A stretch of 64,000 bases of DNA from Klebsormidium nitens (lineage: Eukaryota; Streptophyta; Klebsormidiophyceae; Klebsormidiales; Klebsormidiaceae). Each line of letters starts with the position of its first letter. Position 1 is the stretch's first letter. Location of the stretch: the NCBI GenBank assembly GCA_000708835.1, contig DF237118.1, forward strand, positions 64,992 to 128,991, in the 5' to 3' direction. The notes beneath the pieces are model-generated. The model was not told where the DNA came from. It saw nothing but the letters and a program-made list of their open reading frames with translations, and did not search any database. The position numbers and the translations under genes are program-made. Positions 23,701-33,727 of the stretch are shown here, piece after piece.

Positions 23701-26700
23701 AGCCGTTTCAGTCGCAGGAAACAGAGACGGAGACACCGTTTCTGATTGCAGGCAACGGTAGCGGTAACGGTGAGGGGCCGAAGTGGGGCGACTTCGCGGT
23801 GCTGTACCGGCGGCAGGTGACGGGTAAGGCGTTCCAGGAGGCGTTCCGCGCGCGGAAGATTCCGTTCAACTGCCACGGGGTGGCGTTCTACCGGAAAAAG
23901 GTGAGGAGAGCGGAGTGGGTGCTCGGAACGCGCGGAACGGGACCTTCGCTCAGAGAACAATGAGTGGGACGTGCAGGGTTCCCTTATCGATGGTAAAGTT
24001 AGGCGGTCGGTGCTTTTTGGAAGTCAGGACTGGCGTGCTTCAGCAAAAGGTACGGGAGCCGGAAGTGGTGGCTCCGAACGCTTCTGAAAGTTTCGATGAT
24101 GCGGAGACGTGACTATTATCCGTACACAACGACTTTCTCTTCAGGTTCTTGACCGCGCACCTACGTATTCGAATTCAACTCATGCTGATCTACCAGGCAT
24201 TCTGTCCCCTTTCGGTGCCCGCTACTCTTTACGTACTGGAAATCGCATTTTGTGTAAGGCCGTACCAACGGTAGCACATCCTCTTCTAAATAGGTTCAAT
24301 CAACAACCTTCCCCTCAGTGCAGGTCATCTTCAAACTATGTGCAAAAGGGTCTACGCAAGCTAGGTTTACCTCGGGCGCATCAGCTTCAATCGGCGCTTC
24401 TTTTCGCTTTTGTGGAAGTCGCAACCTTCTCCTGATGGCGGGCTCTACTGGCGACACTAGATATCCTTTTCACCAGGTTAACATAATGGCGATTTTCCAT
24501 TTCCTAAACCCTGAACCCTTTGCAGGTCATCCGCAACGTTCTCGCGATGCTGCGGTTGATGGTCGACCCGTCGGACCCCGCGGCCGGGCGGCGCGCCTTC
24601 AAGGCCCTGTTCGGGGAGGAGAAGGAGGAGCGCAAGAAGGCCGTGGACTACGTCGAAAAGGTGGGCGGCCCAGAACAAGGCCCGATTCTCACAAGGGCGT
24701 CCTGAGAACCGAAACGCATCAGCGACCAGAAACCGCAGAAACGGCCATTTTGGTCGCCGAGCCAAAGTTTCAAAAAGCAGTCCAGCCCGTCTGATGACCA
24801 TTCCCCTCTCGGCGCGATCGCCAGCAGTGCGTTTTCAAAACTGACGCCCTCTTTCGGTGTGGGGCATTTTCGAAATGTGGGGTTCCTTTTGGCAACTGTT
24901 TCTGACGGAATGGACAACGGATCTTTTCATTCTTGAGCAGTACTGATGATGCCAAAATTCCTCTTCCTGCCGCGAAATAGCAGCTCAACAAAACTCCGCA
25001 ACCAAGTAAGGCCAGAAATTTTTCGACAGCCGCGAAAGGGATGATAGAAAGAGGAACAACGACCTCAAATTAACCACAACTTAGCGTAACTTGTAGCAGA
25101 GACAATAGAAACAGAAAAGCCAACTTAAACGTTTTGACCTCAATCTGTTTTTGCAGATGTCCCGCTCCAACAAGGAGGGCTTCCTGGCCACCTGCCGGGG
25201 CGTCTTCGCGGCGAAAGTCTCGGGCACGCTGTGCCGCAAAACCCTCGCGAAAGGCAAGAAGGCGGTCGCCGCGATCGACACCCTGATCAAGCTGGCGTCA
25301 CGCGAGACGTCACTCTCCGCGCTGGTGACGTCAGTCGTGCAGTGCCTGCCGGCGCGGCCGGCCTTTGCCGCGCGGGCCGCGGTGGACGAGAGCGGGGGGA
25401 AGTACCTGAACGAGGATGACGATCCTCGCACAGTAAGTGACGTCAGCCAATTCGCTTTCCTTGACTTCGCTTTCTTGCCTTGAAAACCACGATTGCCTTG
25501 GCAAACGCTTCATATTGGTAAGCGGCCATTGATTCAACTTGTCCACACTGCTGTAGATTTGATACCGGCGTCGCAAAACTGCGCTGCGCAGTGGATGGTA
25601 TCTGATTATCTCTCGAGTAAGCGTTCGACATTGCGTTCAGTAGAGCGCATCTGGACAAGTCTGACGCAGAATGCTTAATCGATTCTGTGAAGTGTACACC
25701 ACCGACGACAAAAGCAGCGACACCAGACTGTCGGGCCCCAAAAGTGTCCTTGGAATCACTTTACGGACGTCGTAGCAGATCTTCTCACGACTTTCGGTCA
25801 ATGCTCTGCTCTCCACGGCGGTGATAATTCTCACTAGCGATCGGTTGAAGCTTGGAGCTGAGAGAATGGTCGATTCGACCAGATAGCGCTTGCTTATTTT
25901 ATGCTGCTGGAGCGTAGAGCCACTTTCCTCTTGGAAGTGGAGCGAAGAGCTTGGGTTGAGCGCTGATGTATGCCCGACCATGGGCTGAAAATTAGTATCA
26001 CAACATTTTGAACAAAGGAAGTAGAACTTTTTTCCTGCTAGTTGTGACGCTACCGGCCAGTCCACTGGACCAGATCCTTCAGCAGGACTGCAAGCCTCCC
26101 TCCTTCTCAATACCAGTCAATAAGATTTTTCGTGGAAGTCAAATTGAGGATTACTTCACAGGGAAAGCTTTATAACCATCTTGCTCTGTCCCTGCAGCTC
26201 CTGACGGTTCTCATGGACGACGTTGACGACTTCCTCCGCAACCATTACTGCCCAGCTGACGTGGCACCCCCGGAGCCGATCATTCCCGACGCACGTGAAA
26301 CAGGGGGGCGTTCGCACCAGCCAAATCTCCCCCCTGTTGAAAGGAACCATTCATTGCCCGCGCACTCTTCTGAGATCGTCTTCCCGTGTGATACAACCTC
26401 TGCCCAAAGGCGCAGTGTTGATGGAAATCCGGAACCCTTCGCTTACCTTGACCCTAACCAACCCCAAGGAACACGAGCCGAGACGTCAGTCGCTGACATC
26501 GACCTGGAGCATCAAGAGGAAAACCACCGGGGGTGGCTGCTTTCTGAACCGAGGTCTCACAACGACTCTAACCAGCCGCAAACCGACTCTAACCAGACCC
26601 GCAACGACTCTAACCAGACCCGCACCACCGCTAACCAAACCCATAACGAAGCCACCGGGTTAGGTTTCATGCGACCGGTGGTTTCCCCCGGGCGCGGCTG

Positions 26701-29700
26701 CGTGGGTTTGGTTAAGGTTTTCCTTGACCACGTGAACGTCCGGGAGGGTCAGAACTTCAAGACGCGGCGGGAGGAGAACCAGGACTCGGTTACGCTAACC
26801 ACGATGCACCAGTCGAAGGGCCTGGAGTGGGACACCGTATTTGTGATCAAGGTTAACGATAACGAGACGCCGTTACTGCACGAGGACGTGCACGGGAGGG
26901 TGGAGGAGGGGGCGGCATCGCTGGAGGTGAGCGATGACGTCAGATGCATTGATACTGTCCTCTAATGACGTCAGATGCAGAAATAATTGATAACTAAAGA
27001 CTAACGTTTTACGCGAAACGGTAATGCTTTCTGAACATACTGACTTTGTTGAACCTTTAACCACACCGTTTTGGTGTTCTTGGGTCTGCCCTGCGGATCT
27101 TTCTTCAAAGTTTGCAATAAGTCATTCCGGGAGCAATTTCGACGCATACGGTCTCTAGAAGAAGCACTCTCGTAACGATCCTGCACAGGAGCGATCCACA
27201 AACTGGAGAAAACTGCAACCGAGTCTCCGCTCAATCCAGGAGGAGCTCTTCGAGGTTTCCCCTCAACTCCTTGTTCGTGCTTCTTTCGGCTGACATCCTT
27301 CGACGACTTTCGAGCATGAAAAGACCAAACACCATTATCTAAACATCCTCTCCGCCTCGCAGGAGGAGCGCCGCCTCTTCTACGTGGCCATGACGCGCGC
27401 CCGCAAGCGCCTCTTCCTGACGTATGTCGTGACGGACTCGCAACGTCAGCAACTCAGCCCCTCGCGCTTCCTTTGCGAGCTCCCTCATAATCTGCTCTCG
27501 TGGCAGGGTGGCAACGGCGCCCCGGCAAACCTCCCCTCCGCGCCGGAGATGGCCTGTCAGTGGGGTAACGGCGGCCGGGCAAACTTCCCCCCGGCACAGG
27601 AGATGGACTGTCAGCGGGGTAACAGCGGCCCGGCGAACCTCCCCCCCGCGCAGGTAACAGTTTTAAATCATGGCGAAGCCAAAGCAGGAGGATGCGGAGC
27701 GGGGGGAAGGTTGACGGAAGCGGGGGGGTAAACTGTGGGGCAGGCGGACCCGGGGAAATCAGGTATACTGTGAACGGGGAAGGGGGGGGAATCGGCCCAG
27801 CACCGAATGGCGCCGGCGGAGCGGCGGAGCAGTCGGCGGGGGGCATGCGCTTCTTGCAAAGGTGAGAAGGGCTAGCTGACGTCAATCGGTGGTCATCTTG
27901 AGTTCACAGAAGAGCCCTGTTGAGTTCGCAAGGGTCCACAAAGCTTAGGCTATCTTAGGACTGTTGAAAAAACCTTGCAGTATTGTTTGTCGAAGATCGG
28001 CGGGGGGGGCATGCGTTTCTTGCAAAGGTGAGGAGGGGGTAGAGCTGAGTGCACTTCGTCGTTCGTTGGGTTCCAAGGGCGAACACTCGCGCGACCGCGC
28101 AGAAAGTCAAGATGCTTGGCGCGCAGCGTTTTCTTTATATAGTCTCTTCCAGTTCTCAAAGATTCATATTCAAACGCTTCGTATCCATTCCACCGGACTC
28201 GCTTTCATCCGTCAGTCTCGCCAACATTTGCAAGCACAGTTCGCTCCTGCCTTGAAAAGGAGTGAGGGTGGTGATCTCTACCCAATCCGCGCCTTCGTTT
28301 AGTATCGTTGATCATCAGGGCCTTAGCCAGTGTCCGCCCGTTTCGGAGACCTTTTTGAAGGAGCGATCTCAAGCACTATCTCAAACTGCCCGTGCTCCTC
28401 GTTCCATGTTGGTTGAGTTCATCGCAGCTAGCAACTTTCGTTGTTTTCGCGAGTGCATAGCTTGTCAAAGTCCTTTTCGTGGGCCCCAGTTCTGGCGTAT
28501 GATTCTTTTTCCCTGGACCTAAATTCCCGCTTAGTAGAGTCCCCTTTCCTCGGCCTGACTTCCGCTTACTGCAGTCACACTATTGAAGTCCAGATTCCCG
28601 GCTGATGAACTCTTTTTTCGTGCGCTCAGATTCCCGGTCGAGTCGCGCGGTGTTATTGCCACGCTGTTGCACAAGTGGGCCAAGGCGGCCGCGTTCCAGG
28701 AGCCGACGCGGCTCCTCAAAAAGGTGAGAGAGCGCCACGTGGTTCATGACCCACGTGGGCTTCAAAGTTGGGGCTTGCGATAGTCTGGGCTGCCTGACAC
28801 AAGTTAGCTCAGGCACATATCCAGACAAGAGAAGGAACATTCATTCATGGAGATCACACGAAGAATCTTAGGTTTTACGTGCCCGGATGATCCTAAATGC
28901 TCAGACGGATCGGAGGCTGGGGGTTGTCCATCTTTTAAAAGCCAAAATGAGAGTTGATGCCTCCCTGCTGACCACAATACACAACGCGCTGACCGGCTTT
29001 CAGAACGGGCCGTCAAGCCGGCGGCATGGCCGAAGTGCAACGGCGACACGCGTCAATCACATCAGCGTCGTCTTGGGCACAACCCGATCAGGGATTACAA
29101 ATACAACCGCGCTTGCGACGCCCACTTCAAGCGAATAGCAATCGGCCCTCGAAAAACATCGGTCGGAAGGATTTGTGCGGCAAGGTCTCAGTGCACGGAA
29201 GACTACATAGATTGTGCAGGTTCTCGCTGTGCTAGCACTTTGACGCCTTTGTGTTGGCGCTTTCCATTCTTTGGACAGCCTCAAGCGCCCTACTTACACC
29301 ACTTTTCATTCGCCTGCAGATTGGGTTTGTCGTTGATGAGAACCTGCGGAGCAAAAAGTGCAAAAGCAAGGTGAAGAGGCTCGGTCGAACAGCCAGCAAA
29401 GCTTCCTTCCCCCCAGCAACTTTTCCTTCTCAATGTCTCTTGGTCAGGGAGATTTTGACCAATTCTAACCTCGCCGTCTGCAGAGAGTTGTCAAATATAT
29501 ATCCAAGAGAGTTCCCTGGTTCGATTTGAATAGTTTCAGCTACACTCTGCTACCATCCCGTACCAAGCTCTAGTACATTCGTGCCGTTGAAGTAAGAAAA
29601 GGACTTTGCCCTTTCCCTTGCTTGGTCTGGGGGCACCACCTACTCCTTTACCGAACCTGGTGAGGCGGAGGATAGCCTACATTCAAATTAACCCGTTCTG

Positions 29701-31662
29701 TCGAGCCATGCTTCTAGCTCTGCTTACCCAATCAACTGGTAATTCAAGTGACGCAACCCTCATATTAGCTGATATCCACTTTGCCTGTCGGTCCAGGACA
29801 CGATGCGGGCGCTCAAGAGCGCTCTGGAAGAGGCTGACGCCGTGGCTTATGCACAGCATGTGAGTGGACCCCTCTCCCTTTTTGACCATGAAGGCCGACT
29901 CATTGGGCGCCGGACAGATTATTATACGGTCGCTTAAAGAGGGCCTCGTCGGACAAGTCCCCCGAAAAGACCTTATACCCGGAGATTCTCGTTCGGATCG
30001 CTCAAAAAGCCGCGTGGTTCCAAATCGCGGCGATAAGCAGTCGATGCCCAATACTTGTATGTCGCCGCAAGCCACATGGGGCAGATCACGCGATCTCGAA
30101 ACGACTGCTACGTCCTTCAGCAGCGACGGTCAGATACAGAGGGGCTCGTATCGGTCGTTTAGCGGAAAATTCAAGTAAGCAGAACGCGTACCTTTTTGTC
30201 AATCATGCACACCAACGAAGTAAAAATTGCAGCGACTGCTAGCTCGTTTGACCAGCTGAAATGAAGTTGCTTTACTATCAAAGCATACGCGGGAGTAACG
30301 AGGAGTTCACTTCAAACACCAAAAGAACAGCCAAACTCTTGTCAACAGCTTGTCTCTCTCTTCATCGGACTGGTGCAGTTGACTGCAGACTGCCTGACGT
30401 CCTTCGATCCGTCGGTTTCGTTCCTGCACCGACCTTCAAAGCACCGCTACCAGCTATGCGAGATGACTGCAAGGATCCTTACTACTCCGCTCGATACCAG
30501 CTATGGAGATCACTGCAAATATGCTTACTAACCCGTTCCCCAACTCATTCCTGCTAACCGGTCGTGATTTCCAAGGTTTCGTTTCTAACCGGTCGGACTC
30601 TTTCAGGTCATCCACTTTGAGCAGCTGCCCTTGGAGGAACGGGCACTGTTACAGGCGGAACGGCAGGTGAGAATACGCTCCCTCGTCGACCCCTGGGCCT
30701 ACAAGGGGCTGAGATTCTCAACAGGTTGCAGTACAACAAGTTGGAGTCCTTTCGGCAGACTTGTGAGTTGCCGTTTTAGTTAGAAGTGGGTTGCCCGGTA
30801 CTCACTTCTTTCTAGGCCAAGCGTAGTGCTTTCAACGTCCAAAGCAATTGTTAGCGCTTACAGTGCCTTTTCCCCTCTCATAAATGAGTATGTAAACCGT
30901 GAACACAATGTATAAGTAAGGTCGATGGCAGTGCTGCTTCCTGGGCTAAGCGCCGGACCGAGGAGAGCAGGAGACAGTCGTGTTCGTCGATGGATGCGTT
31001 CACATTCAGCTCGTCTTACGTTTCTGAAGAGATGTATTCCTTCTGGTCGGGAGTGACCTGAACCTTCGGGAAATTGAATAAGTAGAAGTTTGAAGAATTG
31101 TTACCCTGCTTGTCGCACAGGAGCACTTTCAGCAGCAGTGCAGCGACCGGGCGATGGCGACCGCATCTGTGACTGCGAAGCAGGTAAGGTCGCCCTGCAA
31201 GCACCAGAGGCATCGGATTTAATCAGACCTATGACTAGCTTGAAGTTCAATAAGGTTATTCATGGCTAAATGAACGACCACCGTGCTTCGTGTTCCTTGA
31301 AGACCTTCTTCGTTTTTTTCTTTTACTTTTGAAGTCGTTTTTTTTCTTTGGATCCTGGTCGCCGGATCAAATTTACACTTTGCTGCCACCCGGTTAAAGG
31401 GTCTCACCGTTCGAATCGTTACATCTTTCATCGGCAGGAAGGCCGTTAGAGAGAGATGTCGTTTGCAGTCTGAGTTGCCCGCAAACGATCAAATCTATTG
31501 CTACGTTTGTTTCGACAATCGGATACTGAATCATAAACTTGTCTCAATTCGTCTGTTCCTCTTGCTCCACAGATGGCATACTTGAGGAGTCTGGGCTGCA
31601 CCGCCAATCCGACAAATAGGCTCGAGGCGTCGAAGCTGATTGAGCATTACAAGTCTATATAA
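14773..31662 (+). CDS. SRS2: SRS2-like UvrD/Rep-family DNA helicase, 18 exons
   Basis: Exons: 14773-17010, 17821-17966, 18856-19024, 19618-19780, 21565-21773, 22691-22892, 23752-23900, 24526-24660, 25157-25432, 26198-26926, 27363-27653, 27833-27861 (29-nt microexon, tentative), 28630-28723, 29320-29370, 29797-29859, 30607-30666, 31121-31183, 31573-31662. The frame closes at 1,718 aa, against about 1,100-1,150 in the plant relative At4g25120. Superfamily 1A motifs are in order: Walker A AGPGSGKT (720-727), [24 protein letters not shown], Walker [11 protein letters not shown] (from about 917), [43 protein letters not shown] and [14 protein letters not shown] (about 1477-1489). The C-terminus ([20 protein letters not shown]) matches plant SRS2-like proteins. 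Such helicases unwind 3'-5' and act in recombination control. Roughly the first 690 residues are Ser/Pro/Gln-rich and look disordered. Asn/Gln-rich and Pro-rich insertions lie in exons 10 and 11. Confidence 0.93.
17466..17966 (+). repeat. Tandem copies of helicase exon 2 head
   Basis: Three copies of the exon-2 head begin at 17466, 17648 and 17821; only the last is the functional exon. Offsets are 182 and 173 bp, and the intron sequence between copies is also shared (TATCC-TACAG, CAACCGTCTGAAAC). The middle copy keeps a CAG acceptor and reads [20 protein letters not shown] before a TAA. The first copy has lost its acceptor (CAA) and reading frame. Confidence 0.88.
18665..18890 (+). repeat. 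Duplicated head of helicase exon 3
   Basis: The GCAG acceptor plus GCTTGGGCGCA and following bases occurs at 18665 and again 191 bp later at the true exon start 18856. The upstream copy diverges after about 25 bp. Confidence 0.7.
19445..19700 (+). repeat. Duplicated 5' half of helicase exon 4
   Basis: A copy of the exon-4 acceptor and coding start lies at 19445, 173 bp before the true start at 19618. It retains CCAG and codes for [16 protein letters not shown] before diverging. Confidence 0.85.
19711..21010 (+). repeat. Tandem array of the 3' half of helicase exon 4 with its donor and intron
   Basis: Units of about 210 bp start at 19711 (the functional exon end), 19921, 20128, 20337, 20550 (internally deleted) and, after a strongly decayed interval, 20989. 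Each unit has about 70 nt of coding sequence ([21 protein letters not shown] in the first), a donor-like AAGGTG, then about 140 nt of shared intron. Units 2-4 remain translatable without a stop across the coding part. Units 1 and 2 lie in one uninterrupted frame. Confidence 0.9.
21412..21615 (+). repeat. Duplicated head of helicase exon 5
   Basis: TGCGAGGCCACGTGG occurs at 21418 and, 158 bp later, at 21576 inside the true exon. The following bases stay similar through GTGCT. The upstream copy diverges before the Walker B codons. Confidence 0.8.
22813..23060 (+). repeat. Duplicated tail of helicase exon 6
   Basis: The last 80 nt or so of exon 6 ([20 protein letters not shown]) are repeated 161 bp downstream at about 22974-23053, reading [20 protein letters not shown]. 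The donor GT after the last codon is changed in the copy (ACCGATGAG). Confidence 0.88.
27506..27653 (+). repeat. 54-bp in-frame coding repeats in helicase exon 11
   Basis: Three units of about 18 codons ([36 protein letters not shown], then a shorter [14 protein letters not shown]) end the exon. The donor CAG|GTAAC falls where the next unit would begin, resembling the CAGCGGGGTAAC of the unit joints. Confidence 0.8.
27833..28030 (+). repeat. Duplicated helicase microexon 12
   Basis: The microexon and its donor (TCGGCGGGGGGCATGCG, then TTCTTGCAAAGGTGAG) recur 166 bp downstream at about 27998-28030 with one change per roughly 15 bases and an intact donor. Confidence 0.8.
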
Positions 31663-32791
31663 AACAGCGTTGCATTTATGCATTCGGGAAAATGCAATCA
31701 CTTAGACCCGTCAAAGAACATTAGTGTAGTTTACCTCTATAAAGAGGCGAAGCGCACGGGAGTCGACCAGCTTTCTTGGCGATTCGAGCTTTGACTGGCC
31801 ACACGGCCTTCCCACCGTCGAGCCAATGGACATTGCATTGGATTCGCTCCATAAGTATTCGCTCTTCAAGACATGAACGCCTCTGTTCCTGTTGCATATT
31901 TCACAATATTAATATCCGAAGCAGTATGTCCGAAGTGGGGCTGCACGTTGGTTCTATCTACTTTCTCTGTAATCATAGAACAACGTTCGCTGGCAAAGCC
32001 AACTCAAAAATGCGTGCTCGAGTGCCTGCCAGGCAAAGAGATTCGTCGGTGCTAAATGTCTCTCGCTAGCAAACGTTAAACAAACGTGTCGTGATTGTAT
32101 TACTATAGGTATTAATGAATTGATGAATTAATGAATGGCATAACTGGCTGCAATAACAGTAGGCCGCCCGTGCCAATTAGCAGTCCCGAGCAGTGTGGCC
32201 GGTCGCTTCCAAACAACCAAACTGCCAAGTACATGCCACACTGGGCCCCTCCGTGAATGAAGAGCTTCGGCCAGCAACAAACCATCTGCCCTTCTCTGAG
32301 AATCTTCTAGCAACTGCCTGCGAGAACGGACACTTTCACTTTCGACACCGGCGGCCATTGCGAAGATGCCGGACGATCCGAGGATCGGCCATGAGAGCTG
32401 ACTGCTCAGCTATCAACGCACGCGCTTATGCGCGGCGGCCGCCACTTGAAGGCTGGCGGCCGGGCGCCGCGCTGCGCGGCCACGGAACCTGCGCGGCCGC
32501 TACCGCGATCCGCCTCATGCATGCAATCAGGCGCGAATGCTTACGCAAGCATTTAGGCCTCTTGAATGCGAACACGGTTCACTTGTGAGCGATAGATGAT
32601 CGTCCGATAAGAAGCAAGTTTTGTCATCGACGGCCGCGATTGCCGTAATTCTGCCTGTCTCCTGATTGAGCCAATGAGAAGCGGCAGCTTCCAACGATCA
32701 AATCGTGCCATATGCACAGGCTGACCTCAGCAAGAAACTGGAAATTTCAAAGCGCATTCATGACCTGGCATGCAATGTGCCTGGTGCCATC
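31663..32791. other. Intergenic, helicase to KCS, left part
   Basis: No gene was recognised. There is a short TGAAT-type repeat near 32115-32135 and a GC-rich stretch with palindromic GCGGCCGC-type words at 32425-32520. I could not define ends for a transposon here. Confidence 0.45.
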
Positions 32792-32799
32792 ATATTGAA

Positions 32800-33363
32800 C
32801 AGGGTTTCCCATGGACTTTCGTCCCGGCCGGCCCCCTGCCGGCACCCCCTCGGTCGTACCGGCTGGCTGGCCGGCTGCGCCGGCCGGCCACCTTTGCCCA
32901 TGATGCAAGCCTGGCGTTAATGGGTGACGGCCGGAGCTCCCGGGGGACCCCCCCGCGCGGGCTGGGCCCTTTTAACCAGGTGGTTGGGTCTCCCCGGGGT
33001 TCAAGCCACCTTTCGACCACAAAGTTTAGGGGTTGCCTTGTCGTGCCTAGCTGTATCCTCACATTGCCGTACAAAGCAGCAGGTACTCTCGATCCTTTTC
33101 GATGTTTTTAGGATCTAGACTCTTGGTCGAGCGGTTGAGACGATTGTTAAGCGACCAGTCTTGGACCCGGGGAGACTCACCGGACGGGGCAAGTCCAGAG
33201 TGGTCCGGGGCTGGCACCTAACCTATTAGGCTCTGGCTGGCAGGGTCCTGGCAGAGCCGGCTGCAGGGCCGGCCCACAGCCGGCAGGGTGCCTTCGGCAC
33301 CGGCCGGGTTGGCAAATCTACCGGCCAGGTCCTGCCCCAGCGTGCCGGCTGTGAGAAACCCTG
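32800..33363. mobile_element. Non-autonomous hAT-type transposon (MITE), 564 bp
   Basis: The ends are inverted: the left starts CAGGGTTTCCCA and the right, read from the other strand, starts CAGGGTTTCTCA. An exact 8-bp target duplication, ATATTGAA, flanks it at 32792-32799 and 33364-33371. CAGGG-type ends with 8-bp duplications are the hallmark of hAT elements. The inside is very GC-rich with CCGGC/GCCGG arms that fold back and carries no transposase. An exact target duplication suggests fairly recent insertion. Confidence 0.88.
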
Positions 33364-33371
33364 ATATTGAA

Positions 33372-33727
33372 GCCTGCGCAATCTCTTCCAAGGGCGCAAT
33401 CAGATTTCTTGCAAGACCACGGCCAGCACTGGCAGTGGCAGGCATCTGGTTCTCATTCTCTTCGTTCTGGGCAGAATTTATGAGCAAGCAGGTGCTCAAT
33501 GCGTTCTAGCTGGTAGAGGAACGAGCTTTCCCGCCTGGAGGCTCTTTGAATGGGCTTCAGAGGCGCACAAGAATTTTTGGAGGGCGCGTCAGCAGCGCCT
33601 TTTGGTTCTGTTCAGAGGTCGGGGAGCTAGATCTAAGCAGACCTGATCGTGACCTCATTTTGAGCTACGATTGGCAGCGGCAGCGGCAGCGGATGTGAGT
33701 GAGGTCAGTGTGAGGTCAACGGGAAGG
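33372..33727. promoter_or_regulatory. Upstream region of the KCS gene
   Basis: The stretch from the hAT element to the KCS start codon must hold the promoter and 5' UTR. The KCS frame stays open a little upstream of the ATG, but without another in-frame ATG. Confidence 0.4.

Noticed and set aside
24305-24560. Possible copy of helicase exon 8 head (GCAGGTCATC) 206 bp upstream
   Set aside because: The match beyond the acceptor and first six bases is too weak to separate from chance.
32425-32520. GC-rich palindromic stretch as a separate transposon
   Set aside because: No terminal repeats or target duplication could be found.
7125-32690. Shared word CCAATGAGAAGCGG at about 7129 and 32671
   Set aside because: Similarity ends after roughly 15-20 bases, too little to claim a repeat family.
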